A stretch of 64,000 nt of DNA from Euglena gracilis (taxonomy: Eukaryota > Euglenida > Euglenophyceae > Euglenales). The notes under the pieces are model-generated. The model did no database searches. It was not told where the DNA came from and saw nothing but the letters and a program-made list of their open reading frames with translations. The stretch is taken from positions 47,848,086 to 47,912,085 of the forward strand of contig CP154955.1 in NCBI GenBank assembly GCA_039621445.1. Reading direction: 5' to 3'. The stretch's first letter is position 1, and each line of letters opens with the position of its first letter. Both the position numbers and the translations under genes were made by a program. Positions 57,419-64,000 of this stretch are shown here, in pieces.

Positions 57419-58249
57419 CTGGCGGGGCCAACCCGTGCGCCGGTTCAAAGGAAAGGTTTGACAAGAAAAGTGGCGACCCTGGAAAGGTGGGAATGGTGGG
57501 GGGGTTGCATCGCCCCCCCACCAACCTGAATAATTGAAAATTTTAATAATTAATATCATTATGAATTATAATATTAATAATAACAACAACAAGAAGAAGA
57601 AGAAGAAGAAGAAGAAATAATTAATAAATAATAATAACGATAAAAAATAATTTCACAACTTAAATAGATAACCCAAATAATGCTTTTCGAATTTTGGTCA
57701 GTTCCTCCATGGCTCACTTGAATTTGGGTTCACCAAACGAGAGGTTGCTGAAGCAAACAAAAAAGAAACCCTCTTTGTTTCAAAAAAAAGAAGGAAGAGA
57801 CACTGTTGGAGGGAAGATGACCCAACACAACAGATCCCCAAGGTAAGGTCCATAGCCAAAACCAGCCCAGCCTTGGTTGCTCCAGGGGATTTGATTCGAG
57901 AGTTATCCTGCAGTTCACCCACATTCAGTAAACCCCCCCGGGGTTTCTATTCGGACGATTGGTCAAAAACTGGGGGGGGGGGCTTCCATTCAGGGTGTTT
58001 TTTTTTCCCCCTCATTTGTACACTGTGTGTAGTCAGGGGGGCTTCTATTCGGACTGATGGTCAAAATCCGGTGGGGGGGGGCTTCTATGCGGGGCAGGGG
58101 ACACTATTCGGGGGGGGGGGGGGTTATTCTGTGTTGGCAAATCCAGCCCAGCCTTGGTTGCTCCAACGAAAAATTATCCTGCGGTTTACCCGCATTCTGT
58201 ATTCTTCGGGGATTTGCCGAAAATCCAAGGCAGGGGCACAGCACAGCAC
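57419..58249 (-). other. Intron with a local duplication
   Basis: ccagcccagccttggttgct occurs at 57862 and again at 58144, with similar sequence following (attatcctgc.gttnaccc). Between them lie several ggggggcttctattcgg-like units. No exon is seen. Confidence 0.55.
57594..57616. repeat. (AAG)n microsatellite
   Basis: Short perfect trinucleotide repeat within an AT-rich block (57540-57660). Confidence 0.9.
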
Positions 58250-58386
58250 GGTACGCCCGTGGCCTGGGCTGGTGTCAGCGCTCGACCACAGCCGCACAGA
58301 CTGTAGCTGGTAGTCCCCGCCACCAACGACGGTGAAGCGGTTGGTGTCAGAGAGTGTTTCCCGATATCCGAGGGGTCCGTATCGTG
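58250..58386 (-). CDS. LamG unit 1, exon with QLQSVRLWSS strand
   Basis: Acceptor cacaag (phase 1) and donor gtgctg (phase 0), 137 nt, reading RYGPLGYRETLSDTNRF.. and DYQLQSVRLWSSADTSPG. It aligns with the NYDLQSIRLWSSVDVSSG part of unit 2, and its donor aligns with that of 47535. The preceding exon ends in phase 1, giving a continuous frame (..YYPAQ joined to ARYGPL). Confidence 0.83.
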
Positions 58387-58761
58387 CTTGTGAATCCATC
58401 AATGAGCGCGAGGGGGGAGAATGGGGGTGCCGTGGTACAGGGTCCAGGCAGCCAGCAGCATTTTTTTTTCCAGCAATGAACGCTGCCAAAAATTGGACTT
58501 CTGATAAATCATTGACCTGGAAGCTGGCAAACTGGCCGAATTTGCCGAAAATGCCCAGAAGATATTTGGGGTCTGAAAATTGTGTGTATGTGGACCCACC
58601 GGTTGATTCGAACACCACATGGCCATACATCTGTTTAAGGACCCCGGGGGGGGGGGTTGCTGGGCTAGGGCTAGAAATTTGGGCTGGCTAGAAATTTGGG
58701 CTGGCTAGCCCGCGCCCCCCCCCCCCGGGGGGAGGGGGCTGGACCCCGGCTGGACCGGCTG

Positions 58762-59021
58762 CAGGGGGGGGGGGAATGCAACTTGGCCCTTCAAATTATG
58801 CAAGTCAAAAAATGCAAAAAAAATGCAAAAAAATGCAAAAAAAAATGCAAAGAAATGCAACTTGCATGAAAAACCTGAAAAAGCTGGAATATAACAGAGC
58901 TTTGCTGCCTAAATCAAAAAAAATTCCAGGGCAAAATAATGCAAAAAATGCAAATTTCGGGAAAAGCCAATTATGCAAAAAAAAATGCAAATTATGCAAG
59001 TTGCATGTTCCCCCCCCCCTG
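58762..59021. mobile_element. Family-5 element with exact 7-bp target duplication
   Basis: CAGG, a G run, AATGCAACTTGG on the left; CAAGTTGCATG, a C run, CTG on the right. The 7 bp ccggctg occur on both sides (58755-58761 and 59022-59028). It is inserted in family-3-like sequence and is a shorter relative of 38347-38771. Confidence 0.83.
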
Positions 59022-60429
59022 CCGGCTGGACCCGAACCGGGGCGAGCTGGACTGAAATCGGAAAAATGCCCAAAAATGACCTGCAGAACACAGTTTTGAA
59101 AAAATGATGCATCTGAAACCCCCCAAAAATGCCCCAAACGCCCCCCAAACCCCATTTTTGGCCACTTTTGAACACAGTTTTTCAAAAAATTTCGGCGCAA
59201 AGCGCCGAAAAATTTTGGGCTGGACCCCCAAAAAGGGGCTGGCTAGCTAGGGCTAGCAGCCCCCCCCCCCGGGGGGAGGGGGCTGCTGCGGCTGGGCTGG
59301 GCCCCAATCGGGGCTGGCTGCAGCCGCCCCCCCCCGGGGGGGTCGCAAAACCTTAAAGAGATGTATGCACATGGCAGTGTGAGGTTGCAGTGCCCGACCT
59401 CTCTCTATCTGTCCTGGCACACGAGGAAATCACAGGAGGGGTAGAGTGAGCTCGAGTGTGCTGACATCTGCTGGACCAGTAAATTGGTTCTTTGACAAAC
59501 AAACCTGGTTGGGGAGCTGGATCGCACGTGTCCTCAAGGACCCGGGGGGGGGGGGGGGGGGGACCCCGGCTGGACCTGCGCTGGGCCGGGCTGGGCCAAA
59601 ATCGGACAATTGCCCCCAAAAATGACCTGCAGAACACATTTTCTGAAAAAGGGGCATCTGACAACCGCAGAAAAAAAAATCAAGACGCCCCCAAAACACC
59701 ATTTTCGGACATTTTTGGGATGGACCCAGCAAAAAGGGACTGGGCAGGGGTCAGGCATTTGCTTAAGGACCCCGGGGGGGGGGGGTACTGGCTAGCCAAT
59801 CCGCTAGACACTGGAAAAAATGGACTAGCTAGACCCCCTCCCCCCAAGGGGGGGTCCGGGGGTCCCCCCGACTGGAAAAAAATTTTCCTCCGGCGCTGTG
59901 CGCCAGAGAAAAAATGAGGTTTTTAATAAGTTTTGGGCTGATTTTGTTCCAAAAATTCCCAAAAGTGGCCAAAAACGGGCATTTTTGGCCATTTTTGGGG
60001 GTCCGAAAAAAATTTTCCCGAAGCGCCGGTCACTGGAAAAAAAATTCCCACTAGCTAGCCCTGCTGGCACACCCCCCCCCCGGGGGGTCTGCTAGAAAAC
60101 CCACTAGCCAAATTTGGACTAGCTGCAGTCCAGCCCCCCCCCCCGGGGGGGTACTGCAATCCCTTAAGCAAATGCGGCAGGGGTAGCAGCACCCCCAGCA
60201 GGGGTGCTGCTGCGGCGTGGCTTGGCCAAAACTGGGTCTGGCTGCAGCAGCCCCCCGGGGGTCTGCAAAACCTAAGAGAAATGTTTGACCTGGATGCGGT
60301 GGGGATCTGTTGCGCGGTGGTGCAGCATTTAGTTTTCCACCTGCAAGGACCTCAACAGTACACTGAGTTAGCCGGCGGCTGTCTGGCGCTGCAAGACAGT
60401 CTGCAGACCAGTTTTTTGCACACCCCGGT

Positions 60430-60652
60430 TCCCCCCCCCTAGCAGAAGCATGGGTGCGCTTAAAGCGGACCGCTGCCTCCGGCGGTGGGGGGTGCGCTTC
60501 TATTTGGACCCCACCTGCACGATTTTTGTTGATTTCCTTTAGAAAACCCATCAAAATGGGGGGTGCCCTTGTAGCGGACCGCCGCCTTCGGCAGCGGGGG
60601 TGCGCTTTTATTTGGAAGCGGCCCCGTGCTTCTATTGGGGGGGGGGGGTTAC
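60430..60652. mobile_element. Family-6 element
   Basis: Left part cccctagcagaagcatgggt and right part cccgtgcttctattgggggg are imperfect inverted repeats. The interior repeats agcggaccgccgcctccggc-like and gtgcgcttctatttgg words. A second copy lies at 61850-62068. Confidence 0.7.
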
Positions 60653-61351
60653 ACCTCAAAATAGTGGAGAATTAGCACATTCTGGCTGGTGCACGATGCC
60701 AAGTGGAGCACCATGGATGCTGTCCCCAACCAAACATTCTATACCAACCCCTGGGGCAAGGGGGTCACATCCAATCTTTTCCGACCAGTGAGTTACTACC
60801 CCTAGGAAGGTTCAGCCACTCTGGAATCCAAGGAAAAATTGACCACAAACATAAAGAAGAAGGGGGTCACTATCCGCTTCCAAAAAAAAAAAAAACAGTC
60901 AGACACTGTTCAAGAACTAGTCACCCACTTCCCACCCCCCCCTTAGATGCACTTTGGCTTCTGTCCCACCCCCCCCCCGGGGGGGTCAGTCGTTCTGGCA
61001 ACTCGGCCAAAAATGGCCAAAGGTTTTGATCAAAAATCCCAAAAAATTATCCAGCGCCAAATGATCACTTTCGGCCATTTCTGGCTGACCCCACCCGCTG
61101 AGGGGTGGTCTAGAGCCAAAAACCAGGCAGTCACTCCGAAAAGAAAACCAGTCAGTCACCCCTTCCAGGGATGGGGTCGGACAATCCTGAAGCAATGGTA
61201 TATTTGGGCCATAAACAAATCAGTCACTCTGAAGAAATTGGTCAACCCCTTCCCAAACAGACCTGCCACGTCAAAAGTGCCCCCCCCCAAAAAAATGGAA
61301 TCCGGATGACCAGACGAGACACCCATCCCCCCCTCCCCGATGAGAAGTCAC

Positions 61352-61503
61352 CCTGGGCAGGGTAGTACCCGAGGAAGAGCTTGTTGTCGTTGCCGAGGAA
61401 GTTGGGGAACGAGGTGTATGCCAGCAGCCCGTCGATGGTGAGCGTGCTGCCTGCCAGAGTCCCACCCACGCCCGCTCCGGAGACGTGATGGGCAGAGGGG
61501 TGA
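61352..61503 (-). CDS. LamG unit 1, exon with IDG strand
   Basis: Acceptor ccatcag (phase 2) and donor gtgact (phase 1), 152 nt. It reads ..GAGVGGTLAGSTLTIDGLLA and then NDNKLFLGYYPAQ. TLAGSTLTIDG is the counterpart of TLAGNTLSIDG in unit 2. Unlike unit 2, the LFLGY strand is in this exon and not the next, so one intron has moved between the units. Confidence 0.83.
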
Positions 61504-61705
61504 CTGATGGTTGAGGACTGTTGCCTCACTGCAGCTTCACTGAAACCTAAGTGGAGCATTTCCATAACCTTGGCATCAATTAATGTTGCAACCTTACTGC
61601 AACACCAGCAAACCATCGCTGGTGAGCGCGTTGCCTGCCAGGGTCCTGCTCAGGGACTTTTCTTGAGACCGGGGGGGCACCCCACCGAACCACAAACCCC
61701 CCCTA

Positions 61706-61857
61706 CCGGGGGGGGGAAAAATTTTGCGCTAGAGAAAATTCGCACGGACAAATTTCGCGGAAGCAAATCCCGCGAAATATTTCCGGACATTTTTAAGGAA
61801 TCCCGCGAAATTTGTCGTCCGCGAAATTTCTCTGGCACGAAATTTTTCCCCCCCCCG
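61706..61857. repeat. Foldback (long inverted repeat)
   Basis: The left arm (ccggggggggaaaaatttt, then agagaaaattcgc) is matched by the right arm (gcgaaatttctctgg, then aaatttttcccccccc) in inverted orientation. Internal cccgcgaaat words recur in both orientations. Confidence 0.8.
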
Positions 61858-62068
61858 GTAATAGAAGCAAGGGTGCGCTTATAGCGGACCGCCGCCTCCG
61901 GCAGCGGTGGGTGCGCTTTTATTTGCAATTCTTGTTGATTTCCTTTAGAAACCCCAGCAAAATGGGGGGTTTGCTTGCAGTGGACCTCTGCCTTCGGCAG
62001 CGGGGGGGGGGGGGTGCGCTTTTATTTGAACTCTGCGCTCGTGGCGGCCCCGTGCTTCTATTGGGGCG
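61850..62068. mobile_element. Family-6 element, second copy
   Basis: Starts ggtaatagaagcaagggtgc and ends ccccgtgcttctattgggg. The interior matches 60430-60652, including ttgttgatttcctttagaaa. Confidence 0.75.
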
Positions 62069-63487
62069 GTTCGGAGGGACCCCCCACAAGGGGGGGTCCG
62101 GGGAACCCACCATTTGGGTGTCAATTGGGTTCCCAAAATAATGTTCCGCAGGGGGTCCCAAATGTGCTGAAATATGCGGGAATATGCACCAATATGCTGG
62201 AAAATATGCGGAATACGTATGAGTTTTACAAAACCGGGCCAGGTTTGGATCCCCACTCATTCCTTCATTTCAGACCATTTTGCTCCAACTTGGTGCCATT
62301 TGGGGCTATCGTCGACCATTTTTTGGTCATCTTCGACTGTTTTCAGTCATTTTGGGGCCATTTCAGGCCAGTTTGGGCCATTTTAGGCCTTTTTAGTCAT
62401 TATTTACACTACAGAGTCATTTTACAGCCAAAAACAACCCAAAATGGCCAAAAGTGGTCGATAATGTTCCAAAACAACCAAAATATGACTGACAGTGGCC
62501 AAAATGGCACCAAAATGACCCAGCAATGGCTGACTGTGTCAAAAATTATACAAAATGGACACAGAACTGCGCAGAAGGGCCCGAAATGGCAAGAAAAATG
62601 AATTAGATAAAAAATTTGCAGGCAGTATACTTAATTGGCCATTTAAGGATCAGTTTGTGACAGAGAACAACAGAAAATGCTCCCAACCATGGCAAATAGT
62701 GCCCAAAAATGGCCCATTGGACCACTCCTTGCTGTGAATCAAATGCACAAAGCAATGCACATTTTTCACTGATACACATAAAATCAAAAAATAACAGACG
62801 ACAAATACAGACGAAGATTTTTGTTTGCTGCACACCGATTCATGACAAAAACATAATAATTAGGGGACAGAGATGCCACAGATGTCTGGTTTTTTGCTTT
62901 CTTTGCATTAAAAGGGCAATAACAATTGTTAGCAAAATGATTTTTGCAATGTGTTTTGTTGAAATTTGGGGAACTTCAGGAAAATGACGAAAATTCATTT
63001 TTTTGCAAAAAAAAATTGTTTGAAAAATTGTGGTAGACAATTGGAGTCAATGCTTTATCAGGTATTTGGGTTGGACATTTTTGGGTCATTTTCTGCCAGT
63101 TTTCAGGCACTGTGGCTCCTCCAGGTTGCTCATACACACCAATTCATTAAAAAAAAAAATAATAATATTCTCTTCAGACTGTGATGTACAAACATTTTTA
63201 GGTCTGCGGCATATAAAATCCCAAAATGTCCCAAAATGACCCAAAATGGCGAAAAATGGCCCCAAAAGGAGGGAAAGGTCCCAAAATAGTGCACAATGGC
63301 CCAAATTGACCCAAAATATGTGGTCAAGCAAAATCAAAATGTGCGGGAATGGACAAACACGCTGTGGGAAAATCCTGCAAAAACATCGAAATATGTGTTA
63401 AATATGCGCAAAATATGCAAGATATGCGCTTTTGGCCAAAAAAGTGCAATATGCGCTAAATATGCGAAATATGCGCAAAATATGCAC

Positions 63488-63570
63488 TTGGGAGGAGTCA
63501 AGGTTGGGGCGGGCATGGCCACGGTGTGGAACTGCCCGTCGTTCATGTCGACAGAGCCAGGGTAATCAAT
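63488..63570 (-). CDS. LamG unit 1, exon with NDGQFHTVA strand
   Basis: Reads IDYPGSVDMNDGQFHTVAMP between acceptor cctaag (phase 0) and donor gtgcat (phase 2), 83 nt, matching the phase pattern of 48538-48596. A better pyrimidine tract (ccttcccctag) would start the exon at 63607, but in another phase. It is the first exon I can recognise from the right edge; earlier exons of this LamG unit must lie beyond 64000. Confidence 0.75.
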
Positions 63571-64000
63571 CTTAGGCCCAGGCCCCCGCGTCCCAGAGCG
63601 GTGAATGCTAGGGGAAGGGGTGACCAGACCGTCCCCGGGAGAGCATCAAGGATCCCCCGGACGTGGCCATCCGGGAAACCCTGTGGCGCTGGTTGGGGGG
63701 TCGACCCCCACACCCCCATCCTGGACCACCCACCGTGGGGGTTTGCAACGGAAAGTTCTTTCTTTGCCGAGGGAAGTTTATTGAAGAAAAACTGGACAGC
63801 CGGAAATGCGGGAAAGGGTGGCAACCCAGCAACCCAGCCAATGGCACCGCCCTCCCAATTTGTAAACCCCGGGGGACTTCAATTCGAACTGTGGCTGAAG
63901 ACGGGGAATTCTGTTCAGAATGTTTTCACGTGCCTGTATTGAAGGGCGGAGCACCATTGCTGGGGCTTCCATTCGCGGAGGGCTTAACCCACACCTGTGC
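63571..64000 (-). other. Right-edge intron or unassigned sequence
   Basis: No further exon is supported. Several G/C runs and a ccgggggacttcaattcg word similar to the repeats at 57940-58130 occur. Confidence 0.4.

Larger units (their letters stand above)
58387..61351 (-). other. Intron filled with nested elements
   Basis: Family-3-like material (tttaaggaccccgggg and ggctggctag words) runs from 58632 to 60270 in several copies, with a family-5 element nested inside (58762-59021). A family-6 element (60430-60652) and a family-2-like element (about 60733-61215) follow. No exon is seen. Confidence 0.55.
61504..63487 (-). other. Intron with foldback and family-6 element
   Basis: A foldback (61706-61857) abuts a family-6 element (61850-62068). 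62270-62580 and 63210-63310 are made of aaaatgg/ccattttgg words. The rest is AT-rich. No exon is seen. Confidence 0.5.

Overview
The window looks like nuclear DNA of an intron-rich eukaryote. It is dominated by miniature inverted-repeat elements, microsatellites and long runs of G or C. The only convincing coding sequence is a set of short GC3-rich exons, almost all on the minus strand, bounded by AG acceptors and GT donors. I see no bacterial gene organisation, tRNA, rRNA or CRISPR. The species cannot be named from sequence alone. Ser-Pro rods joined to jelly-roll lectin-like domains would suit an alga or another protist with a glycoprotein wall or matrix, but that is inference.

Read on the minus strand from 63.6 kb down to 0.26 kb, the exons fit one very large modular gene that enters the window at its right edge and leaves at its left edge. 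From 63.6 to 57.3 kb lie the last exons of a first laminin-G/concanavalin-like (LamG) unit, closed by a 41-codon Cys-containing exon. A 69-nt Ser/Pro exon follows at 55.7 kb. From 52.6 to 46.1 kb comes a second LamG unit with the same intron phases and its own 41-codon Cys exon. From 45.2 kb to the left edge there is a long train of tiny exons. Nearly all are exactly 60 nt, begin and end in phase 1, and encode a 20-residue module close to xSPSESPTPSPSxSPSExxS. I count about 30 Ser/Pro exons, including a duplicated set. The predicted product alternates LamG domains with a long Ser/Pro rod assembled one 20-residue exon at a time, much as collagen genes use 54-bp exons.

The introns, 0.3 to 7 kb, carry several families of non-autonomous elements with terminal inverted repeats. 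Some have exact 8-bp (hAT-like) or 7-bp target duplications, and many carry G or C homopolymers just inside their ends. Microsatellites include (GGAT)n, (TATACA)n and (TATTGG)n, and there is an 18-bp minisatellite.

Two segments at the left end (17-1765 and 1764-4570) are near-copies of 35.60-37.41 kb and 30.01-32.67 kb, in swapped order, and end just before a 13-N gap at 4600-4612. Several Ser/Pro exons in this copy carry single-base indels absent from the other copy. This may be a misplaced allelic or low-quality contig, or a real rearranged duplication. A 60-nt exon near 25.2-25.46 kb is cut in two by a small inversion.
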